The notes beneath the pieces were generated by a model. It was not told the origin of the DNA. It was given only the letters and a program-made list of their open reading frames with translations, and made no database searches. Of a stretch of DNA of 64,000 nt, positions 8,915 to 18,226 are shown in pieces. Position numbers and translations under genes: made by a program. Source of the DNA: Alkalimonas collagenimarina (GTDB lineage: Bacteria > Pseudomonadota > Gammaproteobacteria > Enterobacterales > Alteromonadaceae); the NCBI RefSeq assembly GCF_030717845.1, contig NZ_JAUZVZ010000011.1, positions 62,001-126,000 of the forward strand, given 5' to 3'. Numbering within the stretch: the stretch's first letter is position 1; the number at the start of each line of letters is the position of its first letter.

Positions 8915-9232
8915 ATGAAAACAATCGTATTTGCGTGTGGTGTTGTCTTGCTGGCACTGGCTTCTAATCAACTAATGGCCTTGGAAGCTAAACCACAACA
9001 GACGTTAACCCAGCAACAAGAGGCTGGTGCAGTCAACACAATCGCTATTAACAAGGCTTCTGCAGAACAACTGGCTTTGATTCCTGGTATTGGTAGCCAG
9101 AAAGCAGAAGCTATTCAAAATTACATTGCTGAACATGGAGCGATCCGCAGTGAGCAGCAATTAACTCAGGTACGCGGTATAGGGGACAAGTTGGCGGCAA
9201 CTGTCGCGCAGTATGTTCATTTTGAAGATTAA
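8915..9232 (+). CDS. ComEA-like helix-hairpin-helix exported protein
   Basis: 105 residues from the ATG at 8915 (an in-frame ATG at 8900 is also possible). It begins with a hydrophobic signal segment (IVFACGVVLLALASNQLMA), then a linker, then two HhH motifs in INKASAEQLALIPGIGSQKAEAI and LTQVRGIGDKLAATVAQY. This is the short exported ComEA/YbaV-type form, which binds DNA non-specifically in the periplasm and takes part in DNA uptake in competent species. It stands alone, convergent with the EAL-HDOD gene. Confidence 0.88.
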   Translation: MKTIVFACGVVLLALASNQLMALEAKPQQTLTQQQEAGAVNTIAINKASAEQLALIPGIGSQKAEAIQNYIAEHGAIRSEQQLTQVRGIGDKLAATVAQYVHFED

Positions 9233-9268
9233 AGCATTTGCCAGAAGGTGAGGGTGTTGGGAAGGTGT

Positions 9269-10498
9269 TTAGTTGTCTCCCATCACCTTCATCTGTTCGT
9301 TCGCCCAATGCACAGCTTCATGATAGGCGTCGGGTACTTTATCGACAGCCAGTTGCAAGCGTTCAATCAGTGCTGAGGCTTCAGGCCACTGCGCTTGTTC
9401 ATACAACTCCATTAAACGCAGATAATCCGCTAGCATGCCCTGTTTGTCGACCAGCGCTTCTTTAATGTCTTTCGAGAGGGGAAGCTTTTCCATTACTGAC
9501 TCTATGGGCTCATCCAACAAGGCGTCCATCAGTGACATCATGCCCGTCAAATAGGCTTTTGAGCAATCACTGCCATGCAACTCAGCCAGACCTTCGGCAA
9601 ATTTGGCTCGTGTCATGGATAGGCGCATCAGTTCAGCTGGCTTGTCGCTACTAATTTGTGCAGTGAAAAGTAAAGAGAGAAACTTCTTCAATTCGGCATG
9701 ACCTAACACGACTAAGGCTTGCTTGATGGTGGCTATTTCAGCGCGGCGTTTAAATACGGGAGAGTTGCTGTAACGCAGTAGCTTATAGGACAAGCTGATA
9801 TCCCGTTCAAAAATTGTGGTGATGGCGGTTAAATCGATTTCAGACTTAGAGGTTTCATACAACAGTTCTGCCAGTGTCATTTGTGCAGGAGACAAGGCTT
9901 TGGTTTGCATCATTTCCGGCTTTGAGAAGAAGAATCCCTGGAAATACTCAAAACCTAGCTCCATGGCAGTGAGGTATTGCTCATTGGTCTCTACTTTTTC
10001 AGCCAGTAATTTGATATGAGGGAAGTCTGCGATGGCTGTTTTGACTTCGTGAATAGTGTCTATGTCAGTTGTGAGCCAGTCGATTTTAATAATGTCGATA
10101 AAAGGGTAAAAGTGGCGCCACACAGATTTGTGCTCATAATCATCCAATGCGAGCAGATAACCATTTTTTTTAAGCTCCTGACATTCTGCAAGCAGACGTT
10201 TACCGGGTTGAATGGTTTCGAGGATCTCAACTACAATTTGCTCTTTCGGCATCATGGCCGGATACTTTTTTTGCAGGGTTTCAAGCGTAAAATTAATAAA
10301 GCCGGGCTTATCACCTAAAAAGTCATCGAGACTAAATGAAAATTGACTGCCTTCAATCATTTTGGAAGTGGCTTCATCCCCATCAATCCCGGGGAATACA
10401 TTCTCAAGACTGTCTCTGAATAACAACTCGTATGCGAAAAGCTCTTTGTTTCGGTTTAGGATGGGCTGACGTGCTGCATAAAAGTACATAGAAGCCAT
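9269..10498 (-). CDS. EAL-HDOD signalling protein (YuxH/CmpX-like)
   Basis: 409 residues. The N-terminal half is an EAL-like domain (ARQPILNRNKELFAYELLFR, then ALDDYEHKS, EKVETNEQ and GFEYFQGFFFSKPE) and the C-terminal half (about 205-400) is an HDOD domain. The signature EAL is ELL and the DDFG loop is altered to DDYE, so c-di-GMP hydrolysis is doubtful and the domain probably acts as a binding or interaction module. GAGG lies three bases before the ATG at 10498; an alternative ATG at 10489 is also possible. The gene is monocistronic. Confidence 0.88.
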   Translation of the reverse strand: MASMYFYAARQPILNRNKELFAYELLFRDSLENVFPGIDGDEATSKMIEGSQFSFSLDDFLGDKPGFINFTLETLQKKYPAMMPKEQIVVEILETIQPGKRLLAECQELKKNGYLLALDDYEHKSVWRHFYPFIDIIKIDWLTTDIDTIHEVKTAIADFPHIKLLAEKVETNEQYLTAMELGFEYFQGFFFSKPEMMQTKALSPAQMTLAELLYETSKSEIDLTAITTIFERDISLSYKLLRYSNSPVFKRRAEIATIKQALVVLGHAELKKFLSLLFTAQISSDKPAELMRLSMTRAKFAEGLAELHGSDCSKAYLTGMMSLMDALLDEPIESVMEKLPLSKDIKEALVDKQGMLADYLRLMELYEQAQWPEASALIERLQLAVDKVPDAYHEAVHWANEQMKVMGDN

Positions 10499-10596
10499 CT
10501 TCCTCGCGGTTAGCTATATGCGTTGTGCAAAATACTGATGAGTTAAGGTTATAGCTTTTCTGTTCGATGCTGACAAGTCCTGGCAGTCATGGACAT

Positions 10597-10632
10597 AAAA
10601 AAAGCCTCTGCGTGATAACGAAGAGGCTTTTT
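10597..10632 (-). terminator. Rho-independent terminator after putP
   Basis: GCCTCT at 10604-10609 pairs with AGAGGC at 10622-10627. On the minus strand it is followed by seven Ts (10603-10597); A/T tracts on both sides make it potentially bidirectional. It lies 20 bases beyond the putP stop. Confidence 0.88.
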
Positions 10633-10651
10633 CGATGATGGTAAATATGGT

Positions 10652-12187
10652 TTATTCCATATCGGTTTCTAACCGTCGCTCCATTTTTTCAAAATCGTGC
10701 TGAATACTGGCCGCTGGTGGTTGCGTTAGTTTACTGACAATGTAGATAGCCAGAGCACTGAAAATAACCCCGGGAACAATTTCATAAACATAGCTGCCTA
10801 AGGTATCTCCAGCGATGGTTATTGGAGCATAAATCCAGAACAGCACTGTTCCCGCTCCAACCACCATGCCACTGAGTGCTCCTGCATAGGTCATACGCTT
10901 CCAATACAAACTGAATACAATCAGTGGTCCGAAAGCTGCACCAAAACCAGCCCAGGCATTACCTACTTGCGACAGTAAGTTTTGGCTTGGATTGAGCGAT
11001 AACCCAATGGCTGCAAGCGCGACAATAAACACCGAAATACGTCCGACCATGACCTGCTCTTTATCTGAGGCATTGCGACGAAAGAAAGCCAGATAAAAGT
11101 CTTTAGTCAGTGAGCTTGAGGTCACCAGCAGCTGTGATGAGATGGTGCTCATAATGGCTGCCAAAATCGCGGCCAGTAAAAATCCGCCGATTAATGGGTT
11201 GAATAAAATTTGCGACAAGACAATAAAAATGGTTTCTGGATCGGCCAGTTGGCCTGCATCGTCCAGATAAGCCGCTGGGCCGAGACTGCCTGTTTGCGTC
11301 ACCATATATACCGACCCCATGATGCCAGTGAGCATGGCGCCAATCAAAGCTACTGTCATCCAGGTCATACCAATCCGGCGAGCCACTTTAAAATCTTTAA
11401 TGGAGCGAATGGCCATAAAACGGACAATAATATGAGGCTGACCAAAGTAGCCCAGACCCCAAGCCAGCAAAGAGATAACACCCAGGAAGGTGGCACCATG
11501 CCATGGATCCAACATCGGTTGTTCCATCGCTTGAATTTCTGCCATCACCGGGCCACTACCGCCGAGTATCATATAGGCTGTGATAGGCACCAACACCAAA
11601 GCAATAAACATGATACAGCCTTGGACAAAATCCGTGATACTGACGGCAAGAAAGCCACCGAATAAGGTGTATGCAACGACAACACCGGCGGTCAGAAATA
11701 AGCCAACTTCGTAATTGAGGCCAAAAGCATTTTGGAACAAGGTTCCCCCGGCATAGACGCCTGCAGCGGTGTAGAGGGTGAAAAATACGATAATCACAAC
11801 AGCCGACACCAGACGAAGTGCCCGGCTTGTATCATTAAAGCGGTTTTCAAAATAGTCGGGCAGGGTGATGGAGTCTTTTGCGACGTGGGTGTAGGTTCGA
11901 AGGCGAGGTGCCACAATCAGATAATTCAGGTAGGCTCCAGCTAGCAAGCCTATGGCGATCCAGACTTCAGAAAAACCAGCCACAAAGAACGCGCCCGGTA
12001 AACCCATCAGCATCCAACCACTCATATCGGAAGCTCCTGCCGATAATGCCGTTACGCCGGGGCCCAGCTTTCGGCCGCCCAGCATATAACCCGAGACATC
12101 GCTGGTGGAGGTTCGATAGGCATAGAGCCCGATACCGAGCATGGCAAGAAAATACACGGCAAGGGAAATTAAAGTGCCAGTTTCCAA
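10652..12187 (-). CDS. putP: Sodium/proline symporter
   Basis: About 511 residues and 12-13 membrane helices. The SSS-family PutP stretch GGRKLGPGVTALSAGASDMSGW, the loop FNDTSRALRLVSA, and STISSQLLVTSSSLTKDFY (Na+ site region) are present. It imports proline with Na+ at the inner membrane. I place the start at a TTG at 12187 (Met-Glu-Thr-Gly-Thr-Leu-Ile) because AGGAGC lies five bases upstream; a TTG at 12220 would put the ribosome-binding site inside the gene. No putA is in the window. The gap 12188-12346 upstream shows nothing clear. Confidence 0.92.
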   Translation of the reverse strand: METGTLISLAVYFLAMLGIGLYAYRTSTSDVSGYMLGGRKLGPGVTALSAGASDMSGWMLMGLPGAFFVAGFSEVWIAIGLLAGAYLNYLIVAPRLRTYTHVAKDSITLPDYFENRFNDTSRALRLVSAVVIIVFFTLYTAAGVYAGGTLFQNAFGLNYEVGLFLTAGVVVAYTLFGGFLAVSITDFVQGCIMFIALVLVPITAYMILGGSGPVMAEIQAMEQPMLDPWHGATFLGVISLLAWGLGYFGQPHIIVRFMAIRSIKDFKVARRIGMTWMTVALIGAMLTGIMGSVYMVTQTGSLGPAAYLDDAGQLADPETIFIVLSQILFNPLIGGFLLAAILAAIMSTISSQLLVTSSSLTKDFYLAFFRRNASDKEQVMVGRISVFIVALAAIGLSLNPSQNLLSQVGNAWAGFGAAFGPLIVFSLYWKRMTYAGALSGMVVGAGTVLFWIYAPITIAGDTLGSYVYEIVPGVIFSALAIYIVSKLTQPPAASIQHDFEKMERRLETDME

Positions 12188-12346
12188 AATAAGCTCCTGT
12201 TTTTGTTGTTGTAGACCCAAGTAACGTATTGATTTTTAGATTGTAGGTCGTGAAATCCCATGCTAACAAGAGCAATGGCAGAGCGCCAGTGCTTTCCTAA
12301 AAACGGTTCGCACTGGCTTTGTGGGCATGGCACACAAGTGATTGTT

Positions 12347-13981
12347 TTACTGGGGGTAAAGGCTGGTCAGGCTTTCTGATGATGCTTTTTTGTTCATCGT
12401 CGGTTGATAGTTTTTCCAGGCTTGCCATAAATCCTGACCTTGCCATTCCCCACCTGCTGGATGGTATATTGCTTTATTGAGCTTATTGATCTCGATTGAT
12501 AACGGTTCATCAACCCATGCCGCCAGCTCAGAGATGGACAGAATATCCGCCTGGATTTGTTGGCGCGCCCAATACAGCAGTGCATCACGCGCCACCGCAG
12601 GTTGATTGTGCTGACACGCCTTTTTAAGCGTACTGTGATTATAAGGCGGGCTCGCTGCAGGGCTCTGTGACTTGTTGGCACCTCGCCGTAAACGCCAGAA
12701 AAGCAATAGGCTAGCAAGCCAACCAAGCAACACGGCGGTACTGCTGTGCGTCCATGCCCACTGCGATACGGCAATTATAGGCGTTGGTTCGTCACCTGAG
12801 CGGCTATCTGTAACTGAAGCAGGCAGTGGTTGTTGACTCACCTGACCGGGCTTTACCTGAATTTGTCTGGCTGGGATGGTGGCATACTCCAGTTGGTCAC
12901 GCTGGCTATTCCACCAGGGAATTTTTACCTCTGGCAATTCCAAAGTGCCTTCAGTGGCTGGAATGATGGCGCTGCTAAAGGTTTTTTGTGCGACCAGACG
13001 ACCATTACGCTGAGCGCCCTGTGAGTTGGGGGTTTGTGGGTACAGCCTTAAACCATCTGGGTAGGGGATCTGTATATCAGGCAATTGATTCGGTGCTAAA
13101 TCGACGCCAGATAGCGTAATGGTTCGGGTGATGGGTTCTCCCACAGTAAACTCAGCAGGCTCTTGTGACCACTCTTCATTTAATGTGACGAGGCCAGCGA
13201 CTAACCAGGAGCCAGGAAAATCATGAGGAGCGGCCCGGACCGAGACGTCCAGATCATCTGCCCGCTGCATAATGGTTTTGGTTCGGGCAAAGTAATTGTA
13301 TCGGGCGCTGTCCCGGTCGAGCATTTCGCCGGTAAACTCGGGTGCCTTGATTACAAAGTCACCGCTGCGTTGTGGGATCACAGCAAAACGACGTGTGATG
13401 GTGCGGTAGCGAGTGCCATTGACTAATTCTGAGCCTTCTTCATCATTGCCAATTTGCTGGATGGTGGCACCTTCCATACTCGGCTCAGTCAGGCTGCCGC
13501 GCTGAAGATCGCCTTGAAAGTAGATGGTCAGGGTGTAATAGCCACTTTGCTGGACATACCAAGTGTCTTGAGCCAATTCGGCTTGCAAAAATAATTCTGG
13601 TTGTCCGGCATCGCTTTGGTTTGCTGCTAACACTTCAAGCTCAATGGGAGACGAACTTACGTTGTTCACTGTAAAAGCAGGGATAGTATATTGGCCTGGC
13701 TCGCGAGCAAATAAAGAAAGGCGCCAGCTGGTACTATGGCTAGCTTGACCATTTACCACCCGGGTACTTTGACTCACGGATGGAGCGGTAATACGGAAAT
13801 CATTTTCCAGCACGCGGAAGTTAAGCTGCTCGGCGCTTAACCGGGCATCTGCCGTGACCTCCAGTACAATAGCTTCACCGACCATGGCAGGGTTTTTATC
13901 CAACTGAGCGGTTAATTGAGTCAGGGCCCATAGTGGCCAGCTGGCTAGCAGTAAGGCGAAAAAACAACCGAGTTTTACCAT
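12347..13981 (-). CDS. BatD-like protein
   Basis: 544 residues. A signal peptide (about 1-19) precedes periplasmic beta-rich domains with BatD features (LTAQLDKNPAMVGEAIVLEV; LSLFAREPGQYTIPAF; SGYYTLTIYFQGDL), one C-terminal membrane helix near 415-435 (AVLLGWLASLLLFWRL) and a cytoplasmic tail. It is the last gene of the MoxR/Bat operon and overlaps the preceding VWA-TPR gene by seven bases. Bat proteins were linked to aerotolerance and envelope stress in Bacteroides and Leptospira; in gammaproteobacteria the role is poorly known. Confidence 0.85.
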   Translation of the reverse strand: MVKLGCFFALLLASWPLWALTQLTAQLDKNPAMVGEAIVLEVTADARLSAEQLNFRVLENDFRITAPSVSQSTRVVNGQASHSTSWRLSLFAREPGQYTIPAFTVNNVSSSPIELEVLAANQSDAGQPELFLQAELAQDTWYVQQSGYYTLTIYFQGDLQRGSLTEPSMEGATIQQIGNDEEGSELVNGTRYRTITRRFAVIPQRSGDFVIKAPEFTGEMLDRDSARYNYFARTKTIMQRADDLDVSVRAAPHDFPGSWLVAGLVTLNEEWSQEPAEFTVGEPITRTITLSGVDLAPNQLPDIQIPYPDGLRLYPQTPNSQGAQRNGRLVAQKTFSSAIIPATEGTLELPEVKIPWWNSQRDQLEYATIPARQIQVKPGQVSQQPLPASVTDSRSGDEPTPIIAVSQWAWTHSSTAVLLGWLASLLLFWRLRRGANKSQSPAASPPYNHSTLKKACQHNQPAVARDALLYWARQQIQADILSISELAAWVDEPLSIEINKLNKAIYHPAGGEWQGQDLWQAWKNYQPTMNKKASSESLTSLYPQ

Positions 13982-15804
13982 TCCTCTTCTACTCCTGTCG
14001 GCAGTTGGTGCTGTCTGCGGCGCTGATGTTCAATATGCATGCGATTTCGCAATAGTAATGCTGGATCATCTTGAACTTTGCGAAGAATATTCATCAACTC
14101 TTGTTCCTCCTCCGGACTGGCATCTGGCCACGGAGACTCGATGATCTGTTGTTGTCCTTGCTCGGCAACTGCTGGCTCTTGTTGCTGAGAGTCTTGATCA
14201 GCATCGTTTTCTTGTGGTTCTTCATTGCCTTCCGTTGCATCGTCGCTAGCGTCATCTTGCTCATCGCCACTTTTTGTATCTGGTTGCGGGTCAGCATCGT
14301 TTTCAGCGGAGTTACCGTCACTGGCATCATCACCGGAGCTACTTTCGTCTTGTGGCGATGACTGTTGATCCGACTCTTGTGGGTCGTCCCGATCTTGCCT
14401 ATCACCCTGTTCAGCACCATCGTCTTGCTCCTGCGATTGCTGCTCTAACAAGTGTTGCATCAACTCAGCATTGTGTTGAGCTTGCTTAAAATCAGGTTGC
14501 TGCTGCAAGGCTTGCTGGTAAGCCGCTAAAGCTTCGTCGTAACGGCCTTGCTGCGCCAAGGCATTACCAAGGTTGTAATCGATTTCTGCACTGGGGGTTT
14601 GTTCCGAAAGGGTGCGCCAAGCCTGTTCAGCGGTCTGATAGTCGCCGGCTCGATAGGCGGCTTGTGCCTGCCATTGCAAATCGGTGAATTTTTGTTGTGC
14701 TCGTTGATAATCGCCTTGTTGATAGGCTTCAATAGCTTGCTGCTGGGGTGTTTGCCACCAGTTGAATTCTTTGGCGAAGCTGTCGTGTGGCAGGAATATC
14801 AGGCAGATCACAAACAACTGCCCCCGCTTGCCAAGCCATAATGCGAGTGGCAGCAACAGCCAGACTAAATAAATCGCTTTATCACGCCAGGCATCTCCTG
14901 CACTTTGCAGCTGTTGCTGCAGTTTAGCACTGGCGCTGAGCTCTGATTGATTGATGATGGCTTCAATGTCCCGGCCAGACAAATCGGCTTGTTGGAAAAC
15001 GCCTCCTGAGCTTCTGGCCAGGTGGGTAAGCTGGGTGAGGGGCACTCTGGGCAAAACGATGCTGCCGCGACTATCCTGTAGTAAGCTGCCATCAGGGAGT
15101 TGCGCTGGAGCCCCTTCTTCTGAACCAAAAGCAATAATGGAGAGCCGATGTGGTAGTTTGTTGACCAGATCCGTTAATTGGCGCTCGGTGTGACGCTCAA
15201 AACCATCCACCAGAGCCACAATATCGCCACGGGAATAACCGCCCTGTTGCAGTAGTTGATCCGCTGCCTGCAGCGCAGCATACAGATTGGATCCTTGTGA
15301 CGGCATAATGTCTGGCCGAAGTGTTGGCAGTTGTAGACGAACATTGTTGTGATCTGGTGTCAGAGGCGACACGACAAAAGAATCGCCAGCAAAAGCAATT
15401 AAAGCTAACTCACCTTCTTGCAGGGCGTCGATGTAATCCAGTGCTTTAAACCGAGCCTGAGTAAGTCGGTTTGGGTTCATGTCTGTGGCATACATTGACA
15501 TCGACATATCGATAATTAATACGGTTGCTTTATCGACGTAAATTGCGGGTTGTTCAACTCGCTGCCAGCTTGGACCTGCCATCGCGATGGTTGCAACCAC
15601 CCAACACCATGCCAGCAGCCAAAGTGGCCAGCGCGGTTGATTTTTACTGTGTTGGCCCAGCAAGTGCAGTTGCAAATGAGGGGCAATAAAGCGTTGCCAA
15701 GGGCTTTGTGGTTTTCGATACTTGAGCAATAACAACCAAATAAGCAATACAGGTAGTAAAGCAAGTAACCAGTAGGGACGGATCCAATGCAATTCAGCGA
15801 GCAC
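13975..15804 (-). CDS. VWA-TPR membrane protein (BatB/BatC fusion)
   Basis: About 609 residues. Two N-terminal helices flank a basic loop, then comes a von Willebrand A domain with MIDAS motif DMSMS (LIIDMSMSMYATD), a third helix near 325-345, and a TPR region (AEIDYNLGNALAQQGRYDEALAAYQQAL). The tail is a low-complexity Asp/Glu/Gln/Ser segment of about 90 residues. The start is put at a GTG at 15804 because AGGAGG lies nine bases upstream and the gene then overlaps the upstream VWA gene by only 11 bases; a longer frame reaches 15873. BatB and BatC are separate genes in Bacteroides. Confidence 0.85.
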   Translation of the reverse strand: MLAELHWIRPYWLLALLPVLLIWLLLLKYRKPQSPWQRFIAPHLQLHLLGQHSKNQPRWPLWLLAWCWVVATIAMAGPSWQRVEQPAIYVDKATVLIIDMSMSMYATDMNPNRLTQARFKALDYIDALQEGELALIAFAGDSFVVSPLTPDHNNVRLQLPTLRPDIMPSQGSNLYAALQAADQLLQQGGYSRGDIVALVDGFERHTERQLTDLVNKLPHRLSIIAFGSEEGAPAQLPDGSLLQDSRGSIVLPRVPLTQLTHLARSSGGVFQQADLSGRDIEAIINQSELSASAKLQQQLQSAGDAWRDKAIYLVWLLLPLALWLGKRGQLFVICLIFLPHDSFAKEFNWWQTPQQQAIEAYQQGDYQRAQQKFTDLQWQAQAAYRAGDYQTAEQAWRTLSEQTPSAEIDYNLGNALAQQGRYDEALAAYQQALQQQPDFKQAQHNAELMQHLLEQQSQEQDDGAEQGDRQDRDDPQESDQQSSPQDESSSGDDASDGNSAENDADPQPDTKSGDEQDDASDDATEGNEEPQENDADQDSQQQEPAVAEQGQQQIIESPWPDASPEEEQELMNILRKVQDDPALLLRNRMHIEHQRRRQHQLPTGVEEEW

Positions 15805-16783
15805 CTTGGCGTACCTCCTGCCAATTGATAGTGATACAGGCAAGCCACAACGATAGCAGCAAGGCAATAGCAAGAGGCCAGTGAACTAAACTGCGCTGTG
15901 GGCGAAAGCTCAGGCTTTCCCGCTCAATAGGCTCTAACTCATCGAGCAGCTGATACATGCGGCGGAATTCTTCAATATTGCGGGCCCGAAAGTATTCGCC
16001 CCCGGTCTCTGCAGCCATCCGCTGCAGTAAGGGTTCGTCTAAATCGTGTGATGGGTTGACGGTTCGTGGGCCAAAAATGCCCTGTTGGGTCATTTGCTCT
16101 GCACCAATACCTACGGTATGGATCCTGACATTGGCTGCTTTGGCCAATTGCAGCGATTCTTCAGGCGATATATTACCGGTATTGCTGGCTCCATCACTTA
16201 AAAATACGATGACTTTATTTGAGCTGGATAGTTCGTTAAAGCGTTTTACGGCAAGACCGATACCTTCACCGATGGCTGTACGACGACCGGCCATGCCAAC
16301 CACAACTTCATCAAGCATGCTTTGCACTGTTGCCAGATCCAGTGTCAAGGGAGTGAGCTGGTAGGCTGCATCAGCAAACAAAATCAAGCCGACTCGATCG
16401 CCTTGCCGGCGCTCAAGGAATTCCTTGGTTAGACGTTGAACAGCTCCCACACGATCAATGGGACGGTTTTGCCACGTCATGTCGGTAATTTCCATCGAAC
16501 CCGATAAATCGATCACCAACATAATATCGCGTCCCTGTTGCGGCAGTTGCACGGGCTCACCCACCCAGCGGGGTTCTGCCGCAGCGACCACTAAACACAA
16601 CCAAATGATAGCCGCAATCCAGCTGCGAGCCTGGCGCCATTGCTGGCTGTTGCCAGCAGAAACCTGAGCCAGTTTAACCAATGGCTTAAGTTTTAATGCC
16701 TGGCCTATGGTGCCACGTGAGCTTCGCCATAGCAGGGGAAGTGGTAATAGGATGAACAACCATGGCCAGCTAAACTCAAGCAT
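15794..16783 (-). CDS. VWA-domain membrane protein (BatA-like)
   Basis: 329 residues. An N-terminal hydrophobic segment (WPWLFILLPLPLLW) and a second near 55-70 precede a VWA domain with a complete MIDAS (DLSGSM near residue 93, plus Thr and Asp loops TPLTL and FLSDGAS), then a C-terminal helix (about 300-318). This is the BatA arrangement, with the VWA domain in the periplasm. It overlaps the DUF4381 gene by eight bases and the BatB/C gene by about 11, so the block is translationally packed. Confidence 0.88.
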   Translation of the reverse strand: MLEFSWPWLFILLPLPLLWRSSRGTIGQALKLKPLVKLAQVSAGNSQQWRQARSWIAAIIWLCLVVAAAEPRWVGEPVQLPQQGRDIMLVIDLSGSMEITDMTWQNRPIDRVGAVQRLTKEFLERRQGDRVGLILFADAAYQLTPLTLDLATVQSMLDEVVVGMAGRRTAIGEGIGLAVKRFNELSSSNKVIVFLSDGASNTGNISPEESLQLAKAANVRIHTVGIGAEQMTQQGIFGPRTVNPSHDLDEPLLQRMAAETGGEYFRARNIEEFRRMYQLLDELEPIERESLSFRPQRSLVHWPLAIALLLSLWLACITINWQEVRQGAR

Positions 16784-17291
16784 GGGTGTACTCCTTGATC
16801 GAGTTCGCTAGCTTGCGTGCATCGTATGGTTGCAGCCAGGCTTTGGCAAAGTCAGCAAAGGTCGCAGTTTGTTGCGGATCGGCCTCTGCCTGATAAAGCA
16901 AAACGGTTAAATTGGGCAACAGTAATCTGGGTTGCTGCTGTTGCAGAAACTCTTGCCAGACAGGTAGAGGGCAACTTAACAGGGCACTATTGGGGCTGTA
17001 ATGGCGTACCAGCCGCTTCAATAAAATATTAATCTGCTGCGCCGCATCGGGTTGTTGTATATCGATCGAGTTGAGAGCTTGCCGGGCTTCTTGCAAAGCT
17101 TGATTGTATTTGCTGCGCTGGCGCCTTTGGTATAGCCAATAGCCTAGCGCGGCCAACAGCAACAGTACCAAGACGGCTAGTACCCACCAACCGGGTGCAA
17201 TGCCAGTAAATGGCAGCTCGCTAACTTCAACAATATCAGCTAACTCGGCCTGATGGGTCAATTGGGCTTGTTCAGCTGGAGTGTTGGTCAT
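16776..17291 (-). CDS. DUF4381 membrane protein of the MoxR operon
   Basis: 171 residues with one membrane helix near 33-53 (GWWVLAVLVLLLLAALGYWLY) followed by a Gln/Arg-rich cytoplasmic domain with leucine-rich helices (LLKRLVRHYSPNSALLSC). It matches the DUF4381 family found between DUF58 and VWA genes of MoxR operons. It overlaps DUF58 by 20 bases at its start. No enzymatic motif is seen; it is probably a scaffold of the membrane assembly (inference). Confidence 0.8.
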   Translation of the reverse strand: MTNTPAEQAQLTHQAELADIVEVSELPFTGIAPGWWVLAVLVLLLLAALGYWLYQRRQRSKYNQALQEARQALNSIDIQQPDAAQQINILLKRLVRHYSPNSALLSCPLPVWQEFLQQQQPRLLLPNLTVLLYQAEADPQQTATFADFAKAWLQPYDARKLANSIKEYTHA

Positions 17292-18225
17292 GCCAGCTCC
17301 TTAACAGCTGTGTGATCAAAGGCTCAGCAGAGCTAATGGACATGCAACGACAACCGAGTTGTTTCAAGCTTTGTTGCATCCCTTGCTGGAAAGACTGCTG
17401 CTGCTGTTGATAACGTCGTTTCAATTGCTGATTACTCAAATCCAGCCAGCCGAGTTGCTCACCATCGGTGACCGTAGCGCTGCCACTGGCCAGTGAAGGC
17501 AACTGCAGTTCCAGTGGGTCAAACAAGGGGCAGCAGACCACTTCGTTGTGTTGCCGGATAGCACTTAAGTGGCGCAGTGACTCTTCATCCAGGCTGTGAA
17601 AGTCGGACAGCACAAACAATAAGCTTCCCGGACGAACTAAGCGGCGTATCTGCCCCAACGCCTGAGGCAACTGCAAACCATACCGGCTGTTATCTGCTGC
17701 GAAAACCTCTTGCAGTGCATGCAAGTAATGCAATACACCGGTAGAGCGACTGCGGGGTTTTAATTCGAGATGATGCTGTTGGCTAAACACCAAGCCGCCC
17801 AGTTTGTCACCGGCTTGTTTGGCATGCCAGCCAATCAGTGCAGCCAAATGGCTTGCTTGTACCGACTTGTAAAGTAGGGTCGAGCCAAAGTGCATGCTAT
17901 CGCTCAGATCGGTCAGAATAAATACCGGCCGCTCTTTCTCTTCACGAAATAACTTGGTGTGCGCTTTACCTGTGCGGGCGGTCACACGCCAATCAATGGT
18001 GCGAACGTCATCGCCAGCCTGGTAATGACGAACTTCATCGAACTCCATACCCCTGCCTTTACTACGCGCTAAATAACTACCTGCCAATTTACTTTGGATG
18101 TGCTGCTGCGGCCGCAAATCCAACAGACGGGTATAGCGTTGATACCAGAGTAACTCTTGTAAGCTTAGCTCGATACCATTGGCACCAGCTTGCTGCATCC
18201 ATTCCTGCGGGTTCAATTCGCTCAT
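17272..18225 (-). CDS. DUF58 protein of the MoxR operon
   Basis: 317 residues. The DUF58 core is clear: GRGMEFDEVRHYQAGDDVRTIDWRVTARTG and then a VWA-like segment (FILTDLSDSMHFGS). It is soluble and lacks the N-terminal helices of some DUF58 proteins. The start at 18225 lies one base after the MoxR stop at 18227. DUF58 proteins are constant partners of MoxR AAA+ ATPases and are thought to be adaptors or substrates. Confidence 0.9.
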   Translation of the reverse strand: MSELNPQEWMQQAGANGIELSLQELLWYQRYTRLLDLRPQQHIQSKLAGSYLARSKGRGMEFDEVRHYQAGDDVRTIDWRVTARTGKAHTKLFREEKERPVFILTDLSDSMHFGSTLLYKSVQASHLAALIGWHAKQAGDKLGGLVFSQQHHLELKPRSRSTGVLHYLHALQEVFAADNSRYGLQLPQALGQIRRLVRPGSLLFVLSDFHSLDEESLRHLSAIRQHNEVVCCPLFDPLELQLPSLASGSATVTDGEQLGWLDLSNQQLKRRYQQQQQSFQQGMQQSLKQLGCRCMSISSAEPLITQLLRSWHDQHSS

Positions 18226-18226
18226 A

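Noticed and set aside
11210-11665. 151-residue plus-strand frame opposite putP
   Set aside because: Antisense to a well-supported transporter; composition is a shadow of its codons.
14094-14420. 108-residue frame in the acidic tail of the BatB/C gene
   Set aside because: Frame shadow of the low-complexity region; no independent start or domain.
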